DNA from: an uncultured Saprospiraceae bacterium
Lineage (GTDB): Bacteria > Bacteroidota > Bacteroidia > Chitinophagales > Saprospiraceae
Assembly (NCBI GenBank): GCA_937139495.1
Contig: CAKZQC010000007.1
Location: 35,650 to 99,649, forward strand
Length of the DNA stretch: 64,000 bases
Direction of reading: 5' to 3'
The notes beneath the pieces are model-generated. The model was not told the origin of the DNA. It ran no database searches and was given only the letters and a program-made list of their open reading frames with translations. Positions 8,562 through 17,284 of this stretch are shown here, in pieces. Position 1 is the first letter of the stretch. Each line of letters starts with the position of its first letter. Position numbers and translations under genes: made by a program.

Positions 8562-8873
8562 ATGCTTAAAAATAAATTTCCGTTTGGATTAGCCTTTGGT
8601 GCGTTATTGCCATTAATTTGTTACCCACTCATCGCCTACCTAGACCACCTGATTACAGCGAAAGATTTGATTAATAAAATAACAGGAAATAGCAATATTA
8701 TCTGGGGTGGATTCAAATTAAGCACCTTGATATTATTGACCATTTGTACCAACTTAATTCCTACTATTCTTGCCAACCGCAAACGATTGGATGAGTTCGT
8801 ACGTGGTATTATGATACCAACAGTAGTCTATTGTTTCATTTGGTTTTTCTATTTTTGGAAAGACTTCATGTAA
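8562..8873 (+). CDS. Small three-helix membrane protein, unknown
   Basis: This 103-residue protein has three predicted membrane helices: residues 8-28 (GLAFGALLPLICYPLIAYL), 48-68 (about FKLSTLILLTICTNLIPTIL) and 82-100 (IMIPTVVYCFIWFFYFW). A short positively charged loop ANRKRLDEF sits between the last two. I do not recognise a catalytic motif. The start ATG follows an A-rich leader. It lies 200 bp behind surE, so co-transcription is possible but not shown. Small proteins like this are frequent next to housekeeping genes in Bacteroidota and have no assigned role. Confidence 0.65.
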   Translation: MLKNKFPFGLAFGALLPLICYPLIAYLDHLITAKDLINKITGNSNIIWGGFKLSTLILLTICTNLIPTILANRKRLDEFVRGIMIPTVVYCFIWFFYFWKDFM

Positions 8874-8932
8874 GACTTTTGTCAAATAAGCCTCAGAGAT
8901 ATACACTTTTAGATATCGCAGATACAAAAGAC

Positions 8933-8940
8933 TATTTTTG
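8933..8940 (+). promoter_or_regulatory. TAnnTTTG -7 element upstream of hemB
   Basis: TATTTTTG lies 56 bp before the hemB ATG. No convincing -33 TTTG is seen. Confidence 0.35.
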
Positions 8941-8996
8941 AACTAAATAGAGCTTATTTCACTCAACTACTTCATTCCATATTCTAAAAAAAAGCT

Positions 8997-9977
8997 ATGT
9001 ATATACGTCCTCGCAGAAATAGAAAAAGTGCTGCTGTTCGCTTGCACGCACAAGAAACACACATTCAAGCCAATCAATTAATCTATCCTTTGTTCTTGTA
9101 TGATGGCAAAAATATCCAGCAAGAAGTAGCTTCGCTACCAGGGAATTATCGTTGGTCGCTTGACCGATTGCTGCCCGAAGTAGAAGCCTGTTTGAAGCTA
9201 GGAATTACGACTTTTGTACTGTTTCCTGCCGTAGATGAGTCGCTCAAAGACCAAGTAGCAACGTACAGCTATGCTGACGAAAACTTTTATTTGCATGCTA
9301 TCCGCACCCTCAAAGAGACGTTTCCCGAATGCTGTATCATGACTGATGTAGCCATGGATCCCTACAGCTCTGACGGGCACGATGGACTCGTCAAAGACGG
9401 CAAAATCCTCAATGATGAGACGCTGCCTATTTTGGCAAAAATGTCGATTGCTCAAGCTCAAGCTGGTGCTGACATATTAGGACCTTCGGATATGATGGAC
9501 GGCAGAATAGGATATATGCGCGAAGCACTCGACGAAAACGGATTTACAGACGTGTCTATCATGTCTTATACCGCCAAGTATGCCTCTGCTTTTTATGGTC
9601 CGTTTAGAGATGCACTTGATTCTGCACCCAAGGCTGGTGACAAGAAAACCTACCAAATGAATCCTGCCAACAAGCGTGAAGCACTCATTGAGGCAGAATT
9701 GGATTGGAGCGAAGGTGCCGATTATTTAATGGTCAAACCCGCCCTACCCTACTTGGATATTATCCATATTCTGAATCAGAATTTCGATACGCCTATCGCA
9801 GCCTATAATGTGAGTGGAGAGTGTGCCATGTTGATTGCTGCCGCCCAAAAAGGTTGGCTAGATTTCGACAAAGCCATGCCCGAAATGCTGATGAGTATCA
9901 AGCGTGCAGGTGCTTCTGTTATTTTGACTTACTTTGCCAAGCAATACGCTCAAATGCTACGAGATGGAAAAATCTAA
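8997..9977 (+). CDS. hemB: Porphobilinogen synthase (ALA dehydratase)
   Basis: This 326-residue cytoplasmic enzyme condenses two 5-aminolevulinate molecules to porphobilinogen in haem synthesis. The two Schiff-base lysines are Lys194 (SYTAKYASAFYGPFRDA) and Lys247 (YLMVKPALPYLDI). The metal region reads TDVAMDPYSSDGHDG, with aspartates where zinc-dependent enzymes have cysteines, so a magnesium/potassium-type enzyme is expected. The N-terminal arm starts directly with RPRRNRKS. Its 3' end overlaps the start of the NlpC/P60 gene by 14 bp, so the two are probably co-translated. Confidence 0.95.
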   Translation: MYIRPRRNRKSAAVRLHAQETHIQANQLIYPLFLYDGKNIQQEVASLPGNYRWSLDRLLPEVEACLKLGITTFVLFPAVDESLKDQVATYSYADENFYLHAIRTLKETFPECCIMTDVAMDPYSSDGHDGLVKDGKILNDETLPILAKMSIAQAQAGADILGPSDMMDGRIGYMREALDENGFTDVSIMSYTAKYASAFYGPFRDALDSAPKAGDKKTYQMNPANKREALIEAELDWSEGADYLMVKPALPYLDIIHILNQNFDTPIAAYNVSGECAMLIAAAQKGWLDFDKAMPEMLMSIKRAGASVILTYFAKQYAQMLRDGKI

Positions 9978-10686
9978 TGCTACAGAAGAGCCATTTTTCC
10001 CTTTCGGGCAATGCCATTTAGCCGCCTTGCCTATCCGAGCCGAGCCGAGCCACCCTTCCGAAATGGTGACCCAATTGCTCTACAAAGAGCAGTATCAACT
10101 ATTGTGTTCTAGTGGTGATTGGCATCAAATAAAATGTCAACACGATGGCTACGAAGGTTGGCTACCGACTAGCCAAATCTGGGAAATAACTGCCGACCAA
10201 TACCATGCACCTATCAGTCATCGACAAACAGCTTTATTAACTACTGATAAAGAAAAATCTATGTTGAGCTATTTGGGTACACCCAGTTATGACCAACCAA
10301 CGGCGACTGCTGTAGCACCTAATTCTAGTGTGGAATTAGCATTGCAGTATATCAATACGCCTTACTTGTGGGGCGGAAGAACCCCTTTAGGTATTGATTG
10401 CTCTGGATTAGTGCAAGTTGTGTTTGCTACTTTGGGCAAAAACCTACCTAGAGATGCTTACCAACAAGCTACTATTGGTCAGCAAATAGATTGGCAAAAT
10501 AGAAAAATAGGCGATGTTGTTTTTTTTGAAAACGATCAAAATAGAATCACCCACGTTGGAATTTTGTCTGATATGGACAAAATAGTGCATGCTTCGGCTT
10601 GGGTTCGAGTCGATTTATTGACAAAAGAAGGAATTTTTCATGGCAATAAAAAAACACATCAACTCAGTCATTTGCAGCGTTTTTGA
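9964..10686 (+). CDS. NlpC/P60 family peptidoglycan endopeptidase with SH3b-like domain
   Basis: This protein has 240 residues from ATG 9964. A bacterial SH3-like region (about residues 15-80, with LLYKEQYQLLCSSGDWHQIKC and GYEGWLP) precedes an NlpC/P60 domain (about 120-240). The catalytic Cys146 lies in GIDCSGLV, His197 in ITHVGI and the third polar residue His209 in VHAS. This matches the gamma-D-glutamyl-diamino acid endopeptidase group. No signal peptide is visible, so it may act on recycled muropeptides in the cytoplasm. I preferred 9964 because it overlaps the hemB stop by only 14 bp; an upstream in-frame ATG at 9934 overlaps more. Confidence 0.88.
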   Translation: MEKSNATEEPFFPFGQCHLAALPIRAEPSHPSEMVTQLLYKEQYQLLCSSGDWHQIKCQHDGYEGWLPTSQIWEITADQYHAPISHRQTALLTTDKEKSMLSYLGTPSYDQPTATAVAPNSSVELALQYINTPYLWGGRTPLGIDCSGLVQVVFATLGKNLPRDAYQQATIGQQIDWQNRKIGDVVFFENDQNRITHVGILSDMDKIVHASAWVRVDLLTKEGIFHGNKKTHQLSHLQRF

Positions 10687-10803
10687 GGCTCAAAAGCTAC
10701 TTTTTAGGTTTATTTCCATAAAAATCACCAAAAAAAGTAGTTTTTTTAGTCTCAAAGTTTGGAAATCCAAAAGTATGCCCTATATTTGCCATCGCATTAA
10801 AGA

Positions 10804-10888
10804 GCGGGTGTGGTGAAATTGGTAGACACGCTAGACTTAGGATCTAGTGCCGCAAGGTGTGTGGGTTCGAGTCCCTCCACCCGCACCA
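10804..10888 (+). tRNA. tRNA-Leu(UAG)
   Basis: The full class II cloverleaf is visible. The acceptor stem GCGGGTG pairs with CACCCGC. The anticodon stem CTAGA/TCTAG encloses the loop CTTAGGA with anticodon TAG. A long variable arm follows, then the T-arm GTGGGTTCGAGTCCCTC, discriminator A and an encoded CCA (10886-10888). The length is 85 nt with CCA. Confidence 0.96.
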
Positions 10889-10892
10889 AACA

Positions 10893-10957
10893 AAAGTGCA
10901 AGTTGCAGGAATCATTATTGCTCTAGGGTAGATTCGCAGCTTGCACTTTCTTTATTT
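10893..10957 (+). terminator. Intrinsic terminator behind tRNA-Leu
   Basis: AAAGTGCAAGTTGC (10893-10906) pairs with GCAGCTTGCACTTT (10936-10949) with one G-T wobble, and a T-rich tail follows. Confidence 0.7.
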
Positions 10958-11054
10958 TTAAATAATTCTTTGTTTGGTAGGAATCTCTCCTTGGGTTATC
11001 AAAACATCAAGAACTCCTACTCAATAATTATCTTCATACAATATACTTTATACT

Positions 11055-12473
11055 ATGCCGACTGTTAAGCACGACAATACAGATGCACTAAATGCTATTC
11101 TTACTGTAGAAATTGCGAAAGCTGATTATTTACCTAAGGTGAATGCTAAATTGAAAGAGCACCGCAAAAATGCTCAAATCAAAGGTTTCCGCCCTGGCAA
11201 AGTGCCTATGGCGATGATTAAAGGCAGATTTGGAAATTCTCTATTGGTTGACGAAGTCAACGAACTAATAGGTGAAAGTATCAACAACTACATCAACGAA
11301 AACAAACTCAAAACAATCGGTCAACCACTTCCTATCGAAGGAAAAGAAGTATCATTGGACATCAACAAGCCAAATGATTATTCTTTTGAGTTCGAGATTG
11401 GATTGACTCCTGATTTTGAAGTACAAGGAATTTCTTTGGACAACAAACTTCCTTACTACGACATCACTATCGAAGATGCTCAAATAGAAGAAGAAGTAGA
11501 GTCTGTACGTGGTCGCTTCGGCAACGGTTTTGAAGAAGACGTCAAAGACGTTATCGAATCGGATATGTTGACGATTAGCTTGGAAGAGCTTGATGGCAAA
11601 AAATTAAAAGAAAATGGAGTGGTACGTGAGGAAACTTACTTGGCACTACGTGATACAGCTGATGCTAAATTGAAAGACAATTTGTTGACGGCTACTATTG
11701 GTGATACTTTTGACATCAATGTATTTGAAATGGAAGACAAAGATGCTGCTCACGTTAAGAAGCACATCTTGGGTCTAGAAGAAGATGCAGAAGTAGGCGA
11801 AAAATTCCGTTTGACTATCAAAGAAATCAAACGTGTTAAGAAAGCTGATTTGAACGAAGAATTTTTCAAACAACTCTTCCCTAACGAAGAAATCGCTACT
11901 GCTGAAGATTTCAAAGCAAAGATTAAAGAAGAAATTGGCAAAAACTACAAACAAGCTTCTTTGGCTCACTTCAATGATTTAGCGTTCGATGAGTTGATTG
12001 CTAAAAATGACATTGAATTGCCACTAGAGTTTTTGAAAAAATGGCTAAAAAGCAATAACGAAGATATTGAAGAAAGCTATTTTGATACAAAAGACTTCCA
12101 AAATTTCCTAAAAGGACTTCGTTGGAACATCATCCGTGAAGAATTGGCTGCTCGCTACAAGGCAGAAGTAAGCATGGAAGAAATTGAAAACTCAGTAAGA
12201 GAAGAAGTACTACGTTACTTCAATCATCAAATCCCAGCTTATGGCGAAATGATGGACAATATGGTACAACGTGTACTATCGGACAAAAACGAAACTAGAA
12301 AACGTTTCGATATGTTAATGGATCAAAAAGTATTGCAAGCAGCTGCCGAGAATATGGGCAAAGACGTGCAAGAAATGTCTAAAGAAGCATTTGAAGCAAA
12401 AACTCAAGTTTATCGTGATGCTAAAACAGCAGAGCAAGAAGAAGCAAAAGAAGAATTGACTACTGCAGAGTAA
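11055..12473 (+). CDS. tig: Trigger factor, ribosome-associated chaperone
   Basis: This 472-residue protein has the ribosome-binding signature KGFRPGKVP at about residues 43-51. The N-terminal ribosome-binding domain spans about 1-115. The middle region (about 145-250) corresponds to the PPIase domain position but is divergent, as in other Bacteroidota. The C-terminal helical chaperone arms (250-440) end in a Glu/Ala-rich tail. The protein holds nascent chains at the ribosomal exit tunnel. The gene stands alone between the tRNA and a canonical terminator. The ATG at 11055 fits the family start. Confidence 0.93.
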   Translation: MPTVKHDNTDALNAILTVEIAKADYLPKVNAKLKEHRKNAQIKGFRPGKVPMAMIKGRFGNSLLVDEVNELIGESINNYINENKLKTIGQPLPIEGKEVSLDINKPNDYSFEFEIGLTPDFEVQGISLDNKLPYYDITIEDAQIEEEVESVRGRFGNGFEEDVKDVIESDMLTISLEELDGKKLKENGVVREETYLALRDTADAKLKDNLLTATIGDTFDINVFEMEDKDAAHVKKHILGLEEDAEVGEKFRLTIKEIKRVKKADLNEEFFKQLFPNEEIATAEDFKAKIKEEIGKNYKQASLAHFNDLAFDELIAKNDIELPLEFLKKWLKSNNEDIEESYFDTKDFQNFLKGLRWNIIREELAARYKAEVSMEEIENSVREEVLRYFNHQIPAYGEMMDNMVQRVLSDKNETRKRFDMLMDQKVLQAAAENMGKDVQEMSKEAFEAKTQVYRDAKTAEQEEAKEELTTAE

Positions 12474-12524
12474 GCAAAAAAGACATATAGAGCTTGAAAA
12501 ACAGCTAAATTTTGATTTTTTTTT

Positions 12525-12566
12525 AAAAGTCTATAAATAACTAATTTATTTATAGACTTTTTTTAT
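12525..12566 (+). terminator. Intrinsic terminator of tig
   Basis: This is a perfect 16-bp inverted repeat (12525-12540 with 12546-12561), a 5-nt loop and a T run. Confidence 0.85.
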
Positions 12567-12921
12567 TATTATTTTTTTATCTTTGTAGCCTTATTGAGAG
12601 ATAAGCATATTAATAAAGATTGATACTTTAATATCTTAGCAACATTACTTTAACCAAATAGTTATACTAAATACTTTAGTTTTTTTGTTAATTAGTGTCG
12701 CTTAAAGAGAAAAAGTAAGTATCCTATTTTACTTCTTTTGTTTTTCTTTATAACACCACCCTTCCTTTTCCCACCCAAGGTAACACGATTGTATTAATGT
12801 TTCATTAACAATCAATAAGATGACCAAACGAATCATATACCGTCTAATATATACGTAAGTAACATATACTTACCTTTAGTTTTAGACATTTATCTTGTAA
12901 TTATAAATTTTAATCTCAAAC
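12567..12921. other. 355-bp upstream region of the tandem ArsR-like regulators
   Basis: No gene is visible. A TATCTTTG element at 12578-12585 fits the -7 consensus and would give a ~330-nt leader. Nearer the gene, GTAAGT (12855-12860) and ACTTAC (12868-12873) form an inverted repeat, GTAAGTAACATATACTTAC, that directly precedes a near-consensus TACCTTTA (12871-12878). This is a candidate operator/promoter for the regulators. The rest is plain AT-rich sequence. Confidence 0.35.
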
Positions 12922-13272
12922 ATGAGTAAGAAATCGAAGGCACAAACTTTCACCCTTAAAAATGGGAAACAGCCCATCAAATTGGATTTTGTAGAATTAC
13001 GCAAAGTTGTTTTAGTTCTTAGAGCAATAGGACATGATCTCAGAAAAAAAATCATTGAATTGTTGAGAGAAAACGAATCAATGAATGTAACTGACATTTA
13101 TGTTAAGCTACGTGTAGAGCAGTCTGTAGCATCACAGCACTTGCGTACTCTACGTGACGAAGGAGTAGTATTGACTAACCGTAACGGTAAGTTCATTTAT
13201 TACACCCTCAATCACAAAAGATTGGAGGAGATTGCTGAATTGGTAGAGAACCTAACGGCTCACCGAGTATAA
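12922..13272 (+). CDS. ArsR-fold winged-helix regulator, copy A
   Basis: This 116-residue DNA-binding protein has a winged helix at about residues 30-105 containing AIGHDLRKKIIELLRENESMNVTDIY, the recognition helix VEQSVASQHLRTLRDEGVV, and the wing NRNGKFIYYTLN. This is the ArsR/SmtB layout, but the usual metal-binding cysteines (ELCVCDL) are absent, with no cysteine in that helix. It therefore probably senses something other than thiophilic metals or works constitutively. The N-terminal 25 residues are basic. A paralogue follows after 64 bp, suggesting a two-gene operon and possible heterodimers. The target genes are unknown. Confidence 0.85.
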   Translation: MSKKSKAQTFTLKNGKQPIKLDFVELRKVVLVLRAIGHDLRKKIIELLRENESMNVTDIYVKLRVEQSVASQHLRTLRDEGVVLTNRNGKFIYYTLNHKRLEEIAELVENLTAHRV

Positions 13273-13336
13273 GCAGCATCTGTTTCCCCTTACTAAATGA
13301 TTCCCAAAAAATTATTTACGAAAAAATACTAAAAAA

Positions 13337-13642
13337 ATGAACACAAATATGATAATAGTAGATGAAGATAAGCTGGATACATCAGCAGAAATCTTGCGTG
13401 CATTAACGCACGATTTGAGACTAGAAATATTATCTTTTATTGACAAGAACGAAAAAATAAACGTTAATAAAATATACAATACGCTTAACTTGGAGCAGTC
13501 TATCACTTCACAGCATTTGCGTATTTTGCGTTTGGCGAATATTGTCACTTCTGACCGTCAAGGCAAACAAATTTTTTATTCTGTCAATTATGACTACATC
13601 AATTCATTGATTGGTAACATAAAAGATTTCTTGGAGAAGTAA
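13337..13642 (+). CDS. ArsR-fold winged-helix regulator, copy B
   Basis: This 101-residue paralogue of the preceding gene reads AEILRALTHDLRLEILSFIDKNEKINVNKIYNTLNLEQSITSQHLRILRLANIVTSDRQGKQIFYSVNYD. It shares the -EQS(V/I)-SQHLR-LR- recognition helix and the wing with copy A. It also lacks metal-binding cysteines. The acidic N-terminus (IIVDEDKLD) contrasts with the basic tail of copy A, which fits complementary partners; that is inference. The pair ends in a long hairpin terminator. The regulated genes cannot be told from the sequence. Confidence 0.85.
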   Translation: MNTNMIIVDEDKLDTSAEILRALTHDLRLEILSFIDKNEKINVNKIYNTLNLEQSITSQHLRILRLANIVTSDRQGKQIFYSVNYDYINSLIGNIKDFLEK

Positions 13643-13696
13643 TATTGTAAGCGTTTTCAATACGCATTTTCAATACATTACACAAACCACTAATTT

Positions 13697-13744
13697 AGAG
13701 AGGTTCATTAGGTAGTATTCTACTTAACGAACCTCTTTTTTTTG
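13697..13744 (+). terminator. Intrinsic terminator of the regulator pair
   Basis: AGAGGTTC (13699-13706) pairs with GAACCTCT (13729-13736). The inner stem is imperfect, and a run of at least eight T follows. Confidence 0.75.
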
Positions 13745-13835
13745 CAATAAAAGCTCTATTCCCTCCTATCAATAGACACATTGCTAAGGAAATATTATTT
13801 TTAGCCTACTAGATGCTACAAAACAAAGCGGTTCT

Positions 13836-13866
13836 TTTGCATACAAGCGTAGTTTTTCTAACTTTG
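13836..13866 (+). promoter_or_regulatory. Promoter of the DUF2723 gene
   Basis: TTTG (13836-13839), a 19-bp spacer and TAACTTTG (13859-13866) match the Bacteroidota sigma-ABfr consensus exactly. The start codon lies about 90 bp downstream. Confidence 0.6.
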
Positions 13867-13956
13867 TAAGCTTTAAGAAAGCATAAGTAACTACTTATTG
13901 TATTTTGACTAAAATACAATCCTTATACAATCAATATATATCTGAAATAATACTCC

Positions 13957-16900
13957 ATGAAATCGTTCAAACAAGCAAGTACACTGACTGGGTGGGTTCT
14001 ATTTTTAGTAGCCGCTACCGTTTACATCCTGACAGCAGAGCCGACCACTTCCCTATGGGATTGTGGTGAATTTATTTCTGCGGCTGACAAGCTCGAAGTA
14101 GTTCACCCTCCAGGGGCGCCCCTCTTTTTGATGATTGGCAGAATGTTCGCTTTTATGGCATCTGTTATATCCGACAATAAATCGAACGTAGCCTATGCCC
14201 TCAATATGATGTCGGGTATCTCTACCGCCTTTTTGGTCATGTTTGTGACCTTATCGACCATCATACTCGGCAAACTTGCCTTGGTCGGAAGACAAGGCAT
14301 ACCTACGGGACACACCAAAGCTGCTATTTTGGTAGGTGGTGCTGTAGCAGGTTTATGTACTACTTTCGCTACCTCCGTTTGGTTTTCGGCAGTAGAAGGT
14401 GAGGTATATGCCCTTTCTTCTTTTTTTACAGGATTGGTCATGTGGTCGTCCCTACACTGGTACGATTCCGATAGCCCAAAAGCTGATCGTTGGTTGATAT
14501 TCATCTCTTATATGATGGGACTATCTATTGGCGTTCACTTATTGAGTTTGCTAGCGTTCCCATTTTTGGGCGTATTGTTTTATTTCAAAAGACAAGAAAA
14601 AGAAAAAGGCGATACTAGGTTTATGCCTGATGGAGCTTTAATTGGTTTTGTTGGTGGTTTTGTTGGCTTGTGTGCGGTGCAATACTTCATCATACCTCGT
14701 ATTCCTCAACTCGCTGCCCTATTTGATTATGGTACCGTCAATGGTCTCGGCTTAGGCTTGGGTAGTGGTGTTCTACTGTTCTTTGCATTGATAATCGGTA
14801 GTATTGTCGCTACATTGACCTATGCACACAAAAACAAAAACTATTATCTCCACCTTGTTACGATGATGGTGGTTATGATTTTGATTGGTTTCTCTTCCTA
14901 CGGAATGGTCGTAATACGTGCCAACGCAGAAACGGCAATCAATATGAATAACCCAAGCGACCCTTACAGTATGCTCTCTTACCTTAACCGTGAGCAATAT
15001 GGCGACCGTCCGTTGGTGTATGGTCCTCACTTCAAAGCCGAAAGACTCAAGGGTCCAGATGGTCGTACAAGTCCTAAGAGTTACGTAAAAACTAAAGAAG
15101 TATATCGTCCGATAGAGCAAGAAGATGGTAGCTATAAATATGAAGCTGTTGACCAAAAAGGTGCGATTATTTACGAAAAAGATGACATGATGCTATTCCC
15201 TCGCTTAGGTCATGCAGATAGAGGTGGCGAATATATCAAATGGTTGGATCTACAAGATACCAAAGGTCGTATCAAGGATCCTACTTTCGGGCAGAATATT
15301 GGTTTCTTCTTCGACTATCAAATCGGCTATATGTATGGTCGTTACTTCGCTTGGAACTTTATTGGTCGTCAAAACGCCATGCAAGGAACTGACGGTAACC
15401 CCAAAAAAGGAAACTGGTTGAGTGGTGTTGGTTTTATTGATAGTGGCAGATTGTACGACCAAAGTAATTTGCCCGAAACCATCAAAAATGATAAATCTAG
15501 ACAAGTTTACTATTTCCTACCCTTCATTTTGGGGCTAATTGGATTGATTTTCCACTTCTCTAAACGCCCACGAGAAGCCTTTGCTTTACTTGTTTTGTTC
15601 TTGATGACAGGACTGGCTATTATTGTGTTTTCCAATCAGCCACCTAGAGAGCCAAGAGAAAGAGATTATGTATTGGTTGGTTCTATCTTTACATTCTGTA
15701 TCTGGATAGGATTGTCTGTGCCGTTTATGTTTGATTATCTCAAAGAGAAAATTGGTGGATTACCTTCTGTTGCCTTGGTTAGTGTAGCAGCACTTATGGC
15801 ACCTGTATTGATGGGTAGCCAAAACTGGCAGAGCCATTCTAGAGCAGATCATTATGCTGCTAGAGACTATGCTGTCAATTTCTTGGAATCTTGTGAGAAA
15901 AATGCCATTCTGTTCACCTATGGTGATAATGATACCTACCCGCTTTGGTATGCTCAGGAGGTAGAAGGTATTCGTACTGATGTGCGTGTGATTAACTTTA
16001 GTCTTTTGGCAGTCGATTGGTATGTCGATCAGTTGAGAAGAAAAATCAATAATTCGCCTAAAGTAGAAATGACTATCCCGAAAGAAGGATACAAAGGCAA
16101 AAAAAGAAACTACCTCCCTGTGGTGCCACTTCGTGGTGATAAATCTATCAACTTGGAAGAGGTGGTTGAGTTTGTTAGCAAAACGCCTACTCGTTGGCCA
16201 AATCCACAATTGGCAGAAAACTTCGAGAGTTTCGTTCCTGCTCAAAAAGTATATTTGAATGTAGATATTGCCAAAGCTAAAGCGAATGGAGCTATTCCGA
16301 GCACTATTCCCGATTCGATGCTACTAGACAAAATGTATTTCAACTTGCGTACAACAGACTATATGTACAAGGATGATATTGCATTGATGGATATTATTGC
16401 GACTAACGCCGCCAAAGGTTGGGAACGTCCAATCTACTTTGCCGTAACTTGTCGTGCAGACAAAATGGGTGGTTTGACCGAATACCTCAACTTAGAAGGA
16501 TTGGCACTACGTATTGTACCTTACAAAACAACAAATCCAGCAGGTAGAGGAATGCCTATATTCATGGGGCGTGTCGATACCGAATTGATGTACGAGAACA
16601 TGGTTGGTACGGAAGAAAATCCAGGTAAATTTGCTTGGGGTAACTTTGACAAACTCAATACTTTTGTTGACGAAAGTTATATGCCTTCAGTACACAGTAT
16701 TCAGTATTCTTTCATGCGTTTGGTAGAAGCACTAGAGCGTGAAGGCAAAAGAGAGAAAGCCATTGCGACACTTGACAAAGTATTTGAAGCATTTCCTGAT
16801 TTCAATTTCCCTTATGACGAAAGTCAAATGGCAATGTCTGGAATTAACTTCTACTTTGCTTTCGGAGAAGAAGCAAAAGCACAAAAATACATGGATATTT

Positions 16901-17094
16901 ACTTAGATCAATTGCTAGACAAACAACGTTATTTCAACGATTTGGGGACAGAAGACAAAGCTACTTTTGCAGGAGAAATACAGCAAAACCTAGGTATGTT
17001 ACAGCAGTTGGGTAGATTTGCAACTCAATCAACTGACGAGGCGTACAAAACTAAAGTACTAGATCGTATGCAAGTGGTGATTCCACAGCAGTAA
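13957..17094 (+). CDS. DUF2723 family GT-C type membrane protein
   Basis: This 1045-residue protein has about ten to twelve hydrophobic segments in two blocks (residues 10-320 and 520-640) and a large soluble C-terminus (640-1045). The N-terminal motif SLWDCGEFISAADKLEVVHPPGAPLF, with Asp35 and Glu38 after the first helix, is diagnostic of DUF2723. That family resembles GT-C glycosyltransferases and includes the human protein O-mannosyltransferase TMEM260. A DYAVNFLESCEKNAILFTYGDNDTYPLWY segment opens the periplasmic domain. A role in protein glycosylation is plausible from the family but not shown. It is monocistronic, with a consensus promoter and a strong terminator. Confidence 0.88.
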   Translation: MKSFKQASTLTGWVLFLVAATVYILTAEPTTSLWDCGEFISAADKLEVVHPPGAPLFLMIGRMFAFMASVISDNKSNVAYALNMMSGISTAFLVMFVTLSTIILGKLALVGRQGIPTGHTKAAILVGGAVAGLCTTFATSVWFSAVEGEVYALSSFFTGLVMWSSLHWYDSDSPKADRWLIFISYMMGLSIGVHLLSLLAFPFLGVLFYFKRQEKEKGDTRFMPDGALIGFVGGFVGLCAVQYFIIPRIPQLAALFDYGTVNGLGLGLGSGVLLFFALIIGSIVATLTYAHKNKNYYLHLVTMMVVMILIGFSSYGMVVIRANAETAINMNNPSDPYSMLSYLNREQYGDRPLVYGPHFKAERLKGPDGRTSPKSYVKTKEVYRPIEQEDGSYKYEAVDQKGAIIYEKDDMMLFPRLGHADRGGEYIKWLDLQDTKGRIKDPTFGQNIGFFFDYQIGYMYGRYFAWNFIGRQNAMQGTDGNPKKGNWLSGVGFIDSGRLYDQSNLPETIKNDKSRQVYYFLPFILGLIGLIFHFSKRPREAFALLVLFLMTGLAIIVFSNQPPREPRERDYVLVGSIFTFCIWIGLSVPFMFDYLKEKIGGLPSVALVSVAALMAPVLMGSQNWQSHSRADHYAARDYAVNFLESCEKNAILFTYGDNDTYPLWYAQEVEGIRTDVRVINFSLLAVDWYVDQLRRKINNSPKVEMTIPKEGYKGKKRNYLPVVPLRGDKSINLEEVVEFVSKTPTRWPNPQLAENFESFVPAQKVYLNVDIAKAKANGAIPSTIPDSMLLDKMYFNLRTTDYMYKDDIALMDIIATNAAKGWERPIYFAVTCRADKMGGLTEYLNLEGLALRIVPYKTTNPAGRGMPIFMGRVDTELMYENMVGTEENPGKFAWGNFDKLNTFVDESYMPSVHSIQYSFMRLVEALEREGKREKAIATLDKVFEAFPDFNFPYDESQMAMSGINFYFAFGEEAKAQKYMDIYLDQLLDKQRYFNDLGTEDKATFAGEIQQNLGMLQQLGRFATQSTDEAYKTKVLDRMQVVIPQQ

Positions 17095-17120
17095 AATTCA
17101 ATAGCATAACAGATACAAAA

Positions 17121-17167
17121 GAAGGCGACCAAACAATAATTGTTTGGTCGCCTTCTCTATTTTTTTT
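17121..17167. terminator. Intrinsic terminator
   Basis: This is a perfect 17-bp inverted repeat (17121-17137 with 17139-17155) around one base, followed by a T-rich tail for the DUF2723 transcript. Confidence 0.85.
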
Positions 17168-17184
17168 GAGGTACAATGTCTTAG

Positions 17185-17211
17185 AACATGTCTAGGATTA
17201 TACTAATTTGA
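17185..17211 (+). repeat. R2 inverted-repeat element, end fragment
   Basis: AACATGTCTAGGATTATACT resembles the left end of the R2 element at 24309 and 20791. Only this end is present, and it is joined directly to an R1 copy. Confidence 0.5.
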
Positions 17212-17281
17212 AAACTATTGTCGGAAGTCTAACTTCTAGCATCTAACAGCAAAGCGATTTTCTTAACACCGACGTTAATTT
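17212..17281 (+). repeat. R1 dispersed repeat, copy 2
   Basis: The copy contains TCGGAAGTCTAACTTCTAGC and ATCTAACAGCAAAG, shared with the copies at 26651, 34636, 56410 and 63733 (inverted). It is truncated where it meets the lpxD stop codon. Confidence 0.7.
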
Positions 17282-17284
17282 TTA

